From Suilimivivens sp009774465 (GTDB lineage Bacteria > Bacillota > Clostridia > Lachnospirales > Lachnospiraceae): DNA of 64,000 bases. This document shows, piece by piece, positions 16,485 through 24,219 of the stretch. Position 1 is the stretch's first letter. Every line of letters begins with the position of its first letter. The notes beneath the pieces are model-generated. The model saw only the letters and a program-made list of their open reading frames with translations, was not told where the DNA came from and searched no databases. Position numbers and translations under genes: made by a program. The stretch spans positions 14,671 to 78,670 of the forward strand of contig CANDAE010000015.1 in the NCBI GenBank assembly GCA_947382645.1, given 5' to 3'.

Positions 16485-18062
16485 TCAGTTCAGATATTCA
16501 AGCGGATTTACCTGTGAACCGTTAATCAATATTTCAAAATGCAGGTGCGGCCCTGTACTTACCCCTGTATTTCCACTTAAGGCAATCTTTTGTCCCTGAG
16601 TGACTGTCTGTCCCACAGATACCAATACTTTACTTAAATGTCCATACCTTGTCTGTCTTCCGTCCGGATGATTGATATAAACCACATATCCGTAGCCGCT
16701 TCCCCAGCCGGCCCTTGCCACCGTACCACCGCAGGATGCATAAACTGCGGTTCCCGTAGGAGTTGCCCAATCAATTCCCTTGTGATAAGTGCTTGCCCCT
16801 CTGGTAGGACGGCTTCTCCTTCCGAAGGAAGAGCTTAATCGTCCGCCTGAAATAGGCTTGATATATGTGGGCGGTATTTTAGTGCCCCTCTCAACGATTT
16901 TGGGAACTGCCTGATAGGTAATTTCCTCTTTAACTATCTCCGTTGATATTTCCTTGTCATTTTCAAAATTTACTATGGCAATTACCTTCCTGTGCCCGGC
17001 AGAAGGTTCCTGCAATGTTTTCGTCTCTGTGGTATACCAGTCGTCATTGTCAACATAAATAACTTCCTCTTCGTAGTCCTCTTCGTAATACATTTCCTCC
17101 TGACGTACTACCGCCAGCTTAGGCTCCGGCACGGTAATAATAAGCTCATCCCCCACCCTGATCATAGATCTTTCGTCTTCCAGAGATTCATTCATCTCAA
17201 TCAGCCTGTCCATAGGAATATTGGTCTTAATTGCAATTTCAGAAAGAGTGTCGCCGGCTATTACTTCATACACATCACTCTTTTCCTCATCCTGCGTTAC
17301 TTCCCGGATAGCTGTATCCAGTTTTGTCAGCTTATCCTCCTTAAGATAAGCCTCCACAATTTCTATGGTATCCCCATATTCCATAGAGATAAGCCCCAGA
17401 TCATAATCCTCAAAATCCTTTTCAACAGTGGGCTCTACTTCCTCAAAAATATTGGTAAGCTCCGCATGAATGCCTGCTTCCATATTTACTGCTTCCCGGG
17501 CTTCCTCAATCACTTCTTCATTTGTCAAAATGTTGGTTGTAAGAACCGGAAGCTCCCTGGATGAGTCAAACTGCAGCTCTACCTTATAGTTTCCCTCACT
17601 GTCATATTTATCAAGGGCTGCCTGCAGGAGGCTTACCACATCGCTTTCGCTGGGGAGATTTACCATATATTCATTGATTTTAACCACATAAGACCTGTGA
17701 AGAGTTTCTTTTACATCTGAGGAAAGAACCTGTACCATCTGATCAATAATTCTCTCAGGCGCATCCACCTTGCCCCAAAGTACTTCCTTCCCAGAAGTTT
17801 CCAGATTGCTTTCCACAAGCACAAGCTCTTTACTTTTCTGTGCAACCTGCCGTCTTGCTTCCAGCATGAAGCTTTCCGCTTCCTCCGGTCTGGAAACAAC
17901 TCCCACTTCTCTGCCGTTTAAAATCACTGTGAACATATTATTACCCGTTTTTTCAAAGGGTACAAATGAAGGCAGAAAAAATATACTGACAAATACTGCC
18001 AGTACTGCAATTTTAATATTTTGTATTTTTAATCTTTTATAATAACTGGTAAAAAATTTCAT
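16485..18062 (-). CDS. Cell-wall M23 endopeptidase with LysM and G5 domains
   Basis: 525 residues. One N-terminal membrane segment (IAVLAVFVSIFFLPSFVPF, about 18-36) exports it. A LysM repeat (YEVIAGDTLSEIAIKTN...IRVGDELIITV) lies near 265-310, a G5 domain near 340-395, and an M23 peptidase at the C-terminus with YHKGIDWATPTG, TRYGHLSK and HLHFEI supplying the zinc ligands. It should cut peptide cross-links in peptidoglycan. A near-full set of ligands suggests it is active rather than a degenerate activator. It is transcribed away from the divergent polymerase gene. Confidence 0.94.
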   Translation of the reverse strand: MKFFTSYYKRLKIQNIKIAVLAVFVSIFFLPSFVPFEKTGNNMFTVILNGREVGVVSRPEEAESFMLEARRQVAQKSKELVLVESNLETSGKEVLWGKVDAPERIIDQMVQVLSSDVKETLHRSYVVKINEYMVNLPSESDVVSLLQAALDKYDSEGNYKVELQFDSSRELPVLTTNILTNEEVIEEAREAVNMEAGIHAELTNIFEEVEPTVEKDFEDYDLGLISMEYGDTIEIVEAYLKEDKLTKLDTAIREVTQDEEKSDVYEVIAGDTLSEIAIKTNIPMDRLIEMNESLEDERSMIRVGDELIITVPEPKLAVVRQEEMYYEEDYEEEVIYVDNDDWYTTETKTLQEPSAGHRKVIAIVNFENDKEISTEIVKEEITYQAVPKIVERGTKIPPTYIKPISGGRLSSSFGRRSRPTRGASTYHKGIDWATPTGTAVYASCGGTVARAGWGSGYGYVVYINHPDGRQTRYGHLSKVLVSVGQTVTQGQKIALSGNTGVSTGPHLHFEILINGSQVNPLEYLN

Positions 18063-18236
18063 TTATCTCCAAACTCCAACAATATTTATTTAAATTGTAA
18101 CAATTTCGTAATGATTTTATTCTAACAGTTATTATTTTAATTGTAAAGTTTTTCTGTTATCATGAATTTCAGAGAGTGTAAGATGGACGGAGGAAACCCT
18201 GATTTGAGCGCCGCTAAAGCGGCAGATGGGAGAAAA

Positions 18237-19499
18237 ATGGAAAAAATTATATTTCATATAGATGTAAATTCTGCCTATTTAAGCTGGAGTTCTTTAAAGC
18301 GTCTTGAAAACGGCGACACTGTTGATTTAAGGACAATTCCTTCTATTGTGGGCGGCGATATGCAGCGGCGGCATGGGGTTGTTCTGGCCAAGTCCATCCC
18401 TGCAAAAAAATATGGCATTACTACCGGTGAACCGATTGTAAATGCCCTGCGTAAATGTCCTTCGCTGGTGATTGAGGCGCCTGACCATACCCTTTATCAT
18501 CAAAAAAGCCTTGCTCTTATGGATTTTCTTTCCGGCATCTGTCCCGACATAGAGCAGCTAAGTGTGGATGAATGCTTTATGGATTTCACCTCTATTAAAA
18601 GCAGGTTTCCTTCTCCTGAAAAAGCTGCGCACATTATCAAAGATCAAATTCGTGAACGCTTTGGCTTCACTGTCAATATCGGTATTTCCGATAAAAAAGT
18701 CCTTGCAAAAATGGCTTCGGATTTTAAAAAGCCGGATATGGTGCATACCCTTTATACCTGGGAAATTCAAAAAAAGATGTGGCCGCTTCCAGTTTCTTCC
18801 TTATATATGTGTGGAAAATCCAGCGAAGCAGCATTAGAAAAACTGGAAATCCGCACCATAGGTGATCTGGCAAAGGCGGATCAGGCTATCATTGCTTCCC
18901 ATTTAAAAAGTCACGGGCTTCTCTTGTGGAATTATGCAAACGGCCATGATGACTCCGGCGTAGTTTCTGTTCCTGTGGAGGCAAAGGGAATTGGCAACTC
19001 CACAACACTTTCAAAAGATGCGGATAACCGCAGTGAAGCGCTGCATGTCCTTTTATCCTTATCGGACAGCGTTTCTACGCGTCTTAGAAAATCCGGACAG
19101 CTTGCAGGCATGATCAGCGTGGAAATTAAATACAGCGACTTTCAAAGTGTCTCCCACCAGTGTTCCCTTCCTGATCCCTCTAACACCTCGCAAATCATTT
19201 ATCAAACTTCCTGCCGGTTGTTTGATGAATTGTGGAATGGTTCTCCCATCCGGCTTTTAGGCATACGCTCTTCTAAGCTGACAGATGTTTCCGAGCCCTC
19301 CCAGCTTTCTTTATTTGATCTGCAGATGGAAGGCTTTTCTTCTCCTTTGCCGGGTGCAGTGCAAAAACAACAGCAGCCCCTTTCCCCCTCTAAGGAAAAA
19401 CTGGCTGCTCTTGATAAATCATTAGACAAAATACGTGAAAAATATGGAGACTGCGCAGTGATACGCGGCAGTCTTCTTTCCGGCCGCTCTGATACTTAG
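18237..19499 (+). CDS. dinB: Y-family DNA polymerase (DNA polymerase IV type)
   Basis: About 420 residues. Translesion polymerase with the catalytic acidic residues in FHIDVNSAYLSW and LSVDECFMDF, a VVLAKSIPAKKYGITTGEP finger region, and a C-terminal beta-clamp motif QLSLFD (PSQLSLFDLQ). I start at 18237 (MEKIIFHIDVNSAY), the family start, preceded by GGGAG; upstream in-frame starts at 18162 or a TTG are possible. A GCCGC-TAAA-GCGGC hairpin sits just before the ribosome site. The stop overlaps the convergent flavin reductase stop. Confidence 0.93.
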   Translation: MEKIIFHIDVNSAYLSWSSLKRLENGDTVDLRTIPSIVGGDMQRRHGVVLAKSIPAKKYGITTGEPIVNALRKCPSLVIEAPDHTLYHQKSLALMDFLSGICPDIEQLSVDECFMDFTSIKSRFPSPEKAAHIIKDQIRERFGFTVNIGISDKKVLAKMASDFKKPDMVHTLYTWEIQKKMWPLPVSSLYMCGKSSEAALEKLEIRTIGDLAKADQAIIASHLKSHGLLLWNYANGHDDSGVVSVPVEAKGIGNSTTLSKDADNRSEALHVLLSLSDSVSTRLRKSGQLAGMISVEIKYSDFQSVSHQCSLPDPSNTSQIIYQTSCRLFDELWNGSPIRLLGIRSSKLTDVSEPSQLSLFDLQMEGFSSPLPGAVQKQQQPLSPSKEKLAALDKSLDKIREKYGDCAVIRGSLLSGRSDT

Positions 19500-20059
19500 C
19501 GTTTCTTTACACTGTAGCCAAAGGTTCCAAGCTTTTCTCCCAGAGTAAAATAGCTGCCATGAGAATAGGCAATGGGATCTGCGTTTTCAAATAAAAATCG
19601 CCCTTTTTCATCCATATAGGTTTCATCTGCATGGACAGCAACTACTTCAGCCACATACATATCATGGGTTCCCAGCCGCAAAGTCTGTTTCACACAGCAT
19701 TCCATATTGACAGGACTTTCTTTAATCAGGGGAGCTTTTACCTTATCTGCCAATAAAGTACTTAAATTCATGTCCTTAAACTTATCCGTATCCCTTCCAC
19801 TTTTCACGCCGCAGTAATCTACTGCACGGGTTAAATTTCTGGTAGTCAGATTAATTACAAATTCTCCGGTTTCCTCTATCATATGATGCGAATATCTTTC
19901 CGGGCGTACGGAAATAGACACCATAGGCGGATCACTGCATACGGTGCCTGTCCATGCAACAGTAAAAACATTGGCATTCCCCTGCTTATCAGCTGCAGTA
20001 ATCAACACTGCAGGTACCGGATACAGCATATTTCCGGGTTTCCAGCTTTGTCTGCTCAT
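19496..20059 (-). CDS. Flavin reductase-like FMN-binding protein
   Basis: 187 residues. Matches the flavin reductase-like split-barrel family: PVPAVLITAADKQGNANVFTVAWTG, VSISVRPERYSH and FVINLTTRNLTRAVDYCG (quoted in parts) are typical of the Clostridial branch that binds FMN. The likely role is NAD(P)H-dependent flavin reduction or a related redox reaction; the partner is unknown. It follows the coiled-coil membrane protein gene after a repeat element that supplies its ribosome site GAAAGGAG. Confidence 0.9.
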   Translation of the reverse strand: MSRQSWKPGNMLYPVPAVLITAADKQGNANVFTVAWTGTVCSDPPMVSISVRPERYSHHMIEETGEFVINLTTRNLTRAVDYCGVKSGRDTDKFKDMNLSTLLADKVKAPLIKESPVNMECCVKQTLRLGTHDMYVAEVVAVHADETYMDEKGRFLFENADPIAYSHGSYFTLGEKLGTFGYSVKKR

Positions 20060-20070
20060 ACTTAACTATA

Positions 20071-20138
20071 CTCCTTTCAAAGTCCGGAGACTTTGTGCGC
20101 AGCACAAATCTCCTGATTGAAAATTTTATTTTTCAATC
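20071..20138 (-). repeat. Intercistronic double-hairpin repeat, copy 1
   Basis: Minus strand: GATTGAAAA...TTTTCAATC (9-bp stem) followed by GGAGA-TTTGTGC-TGC-GCACAAA-G-TCTCC, then GAAAGGAG as ribosome site for the next gene. A related copy lies at 28669-28710 before the histidine kinase. There is no T run, so it is not a plain terminator; it may tune processing or translation. Confidence 0.7.
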
Positions 20139-20145
20139 TTTTCTC

Positions 20146-20796
20146 CTAAAACAGGCCTAAAATCCTTGCAATGGTAATTGCAATGTTGGCAATTGAAATC
20201 ATCATGGTAACAACAACAAAAGGGAACAGAACTTTACTGCTTTTTGTAAATTTCTCCTGCTCGTCCTTAAGCTCCGCGGTCTGCTTTCCCAATTCCTCTA
20301 TCATAGCTGCCTGTACATTACGGTATACTTTTACATTATCCGTATGTAAAAAGTCTTCCATGCTCTTAAACTGTTCTTCCAGCCTGGTACGAAGTCCTGA
20401 CATATTTTCGGTGATCTGTTCCAGATTATCAGAATTTTCCTTGATTTCTGCAATCTTTGCAAGACTTTCATTTAAGGTCTGATTGATTCCTGCAATTGAT
20501 AAGTCTGATGTTTCTTTGATTTTTGATACAGAAACTGCTTCCACCTCATCTGCAGTACGGCCCAGTTTTTCATTTGCCTTATCCGCCAGTTCCTGCACGC
20601 CCTGAGCACTTTCTATGTTTTTCAAATTCAGTTTACGCATTTCCTGAATACAGTCATCATACTTTTCCATCTGGTCTTTAAATAAAGTAAGCTGCTTTTC
20701 AAGATTTTCGAGAGCTGCTGCGTCGGCAGCCGCATTTGCACGAATGATTTCCTGTGAATTTAACTTCTGTGAAATCTTGTCCATAAAATTATCCAT
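20146..20796 (-). CDS. Coiled-coil protein with C-terminal membrane anchor
   Basis: About 216 residues. The body is strongly helical and heptad-like (ENLEKQLTLFKDQMEKYDDC, ELADKANEKLGRTADEVEAV), ending in a single hydrophobic segment (LFPFVVVTMMISIANIAITI, about 190-210). It looks like a tail-anchored cytoplasmic coiled coil, perhaps scaffold or division/chemotaxis related; no family is recognised. The start at 20796 has GGAGG five bases upstream, better than ATGs at 20808 or 20832. Confidence 0.75.
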   Translation of the reverse strand: MDNFMDKISQKLNSQEIIRANAAADAAALENLEKQLTLFKDQMEKYDDCIQEMRKLNLKNIESAQGVQELADKANEKLGRTADEVEAVSVSKIKETSDLSIAGINQTLNESLAKIAEIKENSDNLEQITENMSGLRTRLEEQFKSMEDFLHTDNVKVYRNVQAAMIEELGKQTAELKDEQEKFTKSSKVLFPFVVVTMMISIANIAITIARILGLF

Positions 20797-21150
20797 CGTT
20801 TCCTCCATTCCGAAGCGATTACGCACCTGCATACATCTGCATATATCTTAACACTTTTAACACATATTTACAATAAATGACTTTTTTCTCATTATTGTGC
20901 AATCTGCATAAATTTTCCTTTTATTTTTCTCTATCGTTGTAATAATTAACGATAATTTCATATCGTGTTCATACTTTATTCATAATTCTGAGGTATATTA
21001 TATTTATAACAAAAAGGCAAACATGTAATGATTTTCATTACACACATAGATAAATTTTTTCATAATAGCCCAGGCACAGAAATGTGTCTGGGCACTCCTC
21101 ATTTTAACAGCCTGATATTTTAAACCACTAAACTCTATGCTTCCAGACAT
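20797..21150. other. Intergenic region with a GAAA-capped hairpin
   Basis: No gene is seen. GCCCAG...CTGGGC (21068-21093) folds on the plus strand into an 11-bp stem with a GAAA tetraloop. ATCGTT/AACGAT arms near 20932-20953 form a weaker dyad. The rest is AT-rich and presumably holds the promoter of the coiled-coil gene, but no consensus boxes stand out. Confidence 0.45.
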
Positions 21151-21188
21151 AAAAAAGACATGTAATACATTTTTTGCAATTACATGCC
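21151..21188 (-). terminator. Terminator after the alarmone synthetase
   Basis: Minus-strand GCATGTAAT...ATTACATG followed by TCTTTTTT directly downstream of the stop at 21198. Confidence 0.85.
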
Positions 21189-21197
21189 TTCTCTTTT

Positions 21198-21839
21198 TTA
21201 TTCTTTTACTCCTGTAATTTTAAGAACCTCCTCATTTAATGAAAGCATTTTCGTGTCAAGCTCAGAAACCATTTTAGCACATGCAATTAACTCTTCTTTA
21301 ATATATGCAGGTGCATTCCCTTCAAACTTGTAATGAATCTTATGCTCCAGGCTGGCCCAGAAATCCATTGCAACTGTACGAATCTGAATTTCAACCTTGG
21401 TATCCACAATCCTGTCTGATAAATACACAGGTACTGTAACCAGCATATGATAGCTCTTATATCCACTTGGTTTCGGATTAACAATGTAATCCTTAACAGC
21501 AATTACTTTAATATCGCTTTGGTTGCTGATCATTTCTGCTATTCTGTAAATGTCTGATGTAAAAGAACAAATTACACGAATGCCTGCAATGTCATTTACA
21601 TGTTGAACCATATTTTGAATCGTGGATTCATACCCGTGCTTTTTTAATTTTTTAACAATACTTTCTGAAGTTTTAATCCTTGACTTAATGTGCTCAATAG
21701 GATTGTACCTGTGTACATGCTGAAATTCATCGTTTAGTATTTCCAGTTTAGTCGATATCTGCTTAAGTGCAGAATTATAAATCAGTATGACTTCCTTCCA
21801 GCTATCCACATCACTGTCACGCTCAACTCTAAGTTCCAT
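21198..21839 (-). CDS. Small alarmone synthetase (RelP/YwaC-like GTP pyrophosphokinase)
   Basis: 213 residues, synthetase domain only, without hydrolase or regulatory domains. HRYNPIEHIKSRIKTSESIV, DIAGIRVICSF, NPKPSGYKSYH and EIQIRTVAMDFWASLEHKI are the RelA/SpoT synthetase motifs, and the wording is closer to RelP/YwaC than RelQ/YjbM as I remember them. It transfers pyrophosphate from ATP to GDP/GTP to make (p)ppGpp in the cytoplasm. RelP genes are often induced by cell-wall stress. It is a single-gene unit with GGCGGG before the ATG and a terminator after it. Confidence 0.92.
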   Translation of the reverse strand: MELRVERDSDVDSWKEVILIYNSALKQISTKLEILNDEFQHVHRYNPIEHIKSRIKTSESIVKKLKKHGYESTIQNMVQHVNDIAGIRVICSFTSDIYRIAEMISNQSDIKVIAVKDYIVNPKPSGYKSYHMLVTVPVYLSDRIVDTKVEIQIRTVAMDFWASLEHKIHYKFEGNAPAYIKEELIACAKMVSELDTKMLSLNEEVLKITGVKE

Positions 21840-22084
21840 TGAAATTCCCGCCTTACTTATGTAATAATATGCATGCCAAATGTACTTTTATATATACACC
21901 TTTTCTCCTTGTCTTTATGTTTATTTTACCATACTTCCATATAATAATGTATATTATTGACAAAAATTTTATTAATTTTTAAGTTTTATTGTTAATTTAT
22001 TACTGTTTTTTCTCTCCTGATATGCTATGATTAAAAAAGTGAAAAAAAAGGCACTTTATTTATATATATTCAGGAGATTTACCA

Positions 22085-22351
22085 ATGTTCAGAATGTGGG
22101 CGAAAATTTTTAAGGACAATCATTTATTAAAGGATACCGTAATCTGCAATGAAAAAGAAGACACCCGTACCCATAAGGTTTTTCAGGCTTTAGATGAAAT
22201 CTGCTATGAATTTGACCTGGGAAAACCGATCTGGCTGGACGCTACAATTGCGGAATTTAAGCGCCATGCCAAGGCCCGGTTTACACAGGATAATTTTATT
22301 GAGCAGGTTGATTTTGATTATCTTGAAATTCATGTGATTGAGGAGGATTAA
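22085..22351 (+). CDS. Conserved small hypothetical protein
   Basis: 88 residues, soluble and slightly acidic: DNHLLKDTVICNEKEDTRTHKVFQALDEICYEFDLGKPIWLD followed by AEFKRHAKARFTQDNFIEQ and a beta-rich end DYLEIHVIEED (quoted in parts). AGGAG lies nine bases before the ATG. It resembles short proteins common in Lachnospiraceae, but I know no function. Its stop shares four bases with the convergent AAA gene stop. Confidence 0.8.
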   Translation: MFRMWAKIFKDNHLLKDTVICNEKEDTRTHKVFQALDEICYEFDLGKPIWLDATIAEFKRHAKARFTQDNFIEQVDFDYLEIHVIEED

Positions 22352-24063
22352 ACAGGGGGAGCCCCAATCAAAACCTTTTTCCCACTAAAGGCAAAGCCAT
22401 ACCTGCGGATATTTTCCTCAGATATTCCTTTTGCCACAAGATACGCCTGATAATTTTTTTCTTCTATCTGCTGCAGTGCCGCCCGAACAGTATCGGCTAA
22501 TTCTTTTTCACCTGCCTGTTGAACTTTAAATTCAATAATGACAGCATTATTTTCCTTTGCTGCAGATTTGGGTTCCATCATAATGTCATAACGTCCAAAT
22601 CCGCTTTCCCGATTTGAAGTAATGAAATATCTGTCAGATAATTCTACCAGCATTCCAAGCACAAACCCATGATAGAAACGTTCCGGATCTTCTCTGGATG
22701 GCTTTTTTCCCGTATCAAAATAACTGAACATCTCCATTGCAATTTTATTGATACACAAATTCATTTCTTTTATATCATCCGCCAGCAATGCCTGCAGAAA
22801 GGCATTGTTAACTCTGCGGCATCCTCCAAACCAGCCCTTAATCATTTGTTCAAACATCATTTGAATTTCCATATTTGTCAATTTCAGAGCATATTCCACT
22901 TTACGATGGACTGTATCAAACTTATAGTTTATAACCTTTAAATATCCACTTGCAAGGAGCAGGCTCCACACTGCATCCTCTCCCTGATCCAATTGATCAA
23001 ATACAATCTGTTCATCAAATGCTGTATGAAAAGTTTCACCCAAAAGCAATTTTTCCATTGTCATCTTAACTTCCGGGCTTCCCTCTCTAATCAGCTTTTC
23101 TATCATCCGATTACTGCTTGAATTTGCCCAGTAGCAATCAATTTTTTTCTTATCCAGATAGTTTAATATGGACCAGGGATTGTAAATATCTGTATGATTT
23201 CCAAAGGTAAATCCATCATACCATTTTTTCACTTCCTCTTTTCGTTCGGACAGATTATATTCATCTAATGCAGAAAATACCTCTTCCTCTGTAAACCCAA
23301 AGCAATCTGAATATTTATCAGAAGTGGTACTTACCACCTCCAAATTATTCAAATCAGAAAATATTGATTCCTTACTGATCCGTGTAATCCCTGTCATAAT
23401 TGCACGTTCCATATATGGATTTGTTTTAAAAGTAGAATTAAAAAGGCTTCGGGTGAATGCCACCAATTCCTTCCAATACCCATTTACATAGGCTTCCTGC
23501 ATAGGTGTATCATATTCGTCCAGAAAAATAAGGACTCTCCTGCCATAATAACGTGACAGATATCCGGACAATGCCTTTAAGGCAAAAGTTGCCTCACTGT
23601 CCTCCATATTGATTGATATCTGCAAAAAATCCTTTTTTTCGCTTTCATTTAATACATCTGAATCCAGTATAAAATCATATTGGTTATACAATTCTTTGAT
23701 CACACGACAGATTTTCTTTCGCGCCTGTTCAAAGGAAATCTCCTTTATATCTGCAAAACTTAAAGAAAGAACCGGATATGTCCCCTGCAGTTTGCGGTAT
23801 TTGCAGTCTTCATCAGGAAACCTTTTCTCCCATATACTCAATCCTTCAAAAAGTTCTTTCCGGCCCGCATATTTCACTGAAAAGAATTTCTCCAACATAC
23901 TTATATTTAACGTTTTTCCAAATCGTCTGGGACGCGTAATCAGAGTAACACTGTCTCCGCTTTCCCACCATTTACGTATAAAATCTGTCTTATCAATATA
24001 AAAATATTTTTCATTACGAATGATTTCAAAATCCTGATTTCCAATACTTACCACCCTGGACAT
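22348..24063 (-). CDS. AAA-ATPase-like protein with C-terminal PD-(D/E)xK nuclease-like domain
   Basis: 571 residues. N-terminal DUF1703-type AAA domain with YIDKTDFIRKWW and the Walker A variant RPRRFGKTLNISML near residues 42-55, Walker B-like LIFLDEYDTPM near 180, and a C-terminal domain ending in the nuclease-like pattern GRYDIMMEPKS...AVIIEFKVQQ (D-ExK). The family is widespread and highly variable in gut anaerobes, with unknown substrate. It stands alone between unrelated genes, consistent with horizontal mobility, but no flanking repeats were found. Confidence 0.9.
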   Translation of the reverse strand: MSRVVSIGNQDFEIIRNEKYFYIDKTDFIRKWWESGDSVTLITRPRRFGKTLNISMLEKFFSVKYAGRKELFEGLSIWEKRFPDEDCKYRKLQGTYPVLSLSFADIKEISFEQARKKICRVIKELYNQYDFILDSDVLNESEKKDFLQISINMEDSEATFALKALSGYLSRYYGRRVLIFLDEYDTPMQEAYVNGYWKELVAFTRSLFNSTFKTNPYMERAIMTGITRISKESIFSDLNNLEVVSTTSDKYSDCFGFTEEEVFSALDEYNLSERKEEVKKWYDGFTFGNHTDIYNPWSILNYLDKKKIDCYWANSSSNRMIEKLIREGSPEVKMTMEKLLLGETFHTAFDEQIVFDQLDQGEDAVWSLLLASGYLKVINYKFDTVHRKVEYALKLTNMEIQMMFEQMIKGWFGGCRRVNNAFLQALLADDIKEMNLCINKIAMEMFSYFDTGKKPSREDPERFYHGFVLGMLVELSDRYFITSNRESGFGRYDIMMEPKSAAKENNAVIIEFKVQQAGEKELADTVRAALQQIEEKNYQAYLVAKGISEENIRRYGFAFSGKKVLIGAPPV

Positions 24064-24219
24064 ACTTTAATGCTTCCTCCATAATTCTTTCCATGAAATT
24101 CACTCCGCTGCTTTCAGCCCCAGCGAAAAGATTGGTTCACTTTATTAAAGCATAGCATAATGGTTTTAATTTTTCTATCATATTGTCATTAATATTTCGA
24201 ACCATCGCAGCAATTTACC

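Noticed and set aside
16992..17564. A 190-codon plus-strand frame
   Set aside because: Antisense to the M23 peptidase gene; composition reflects the opposite strand.
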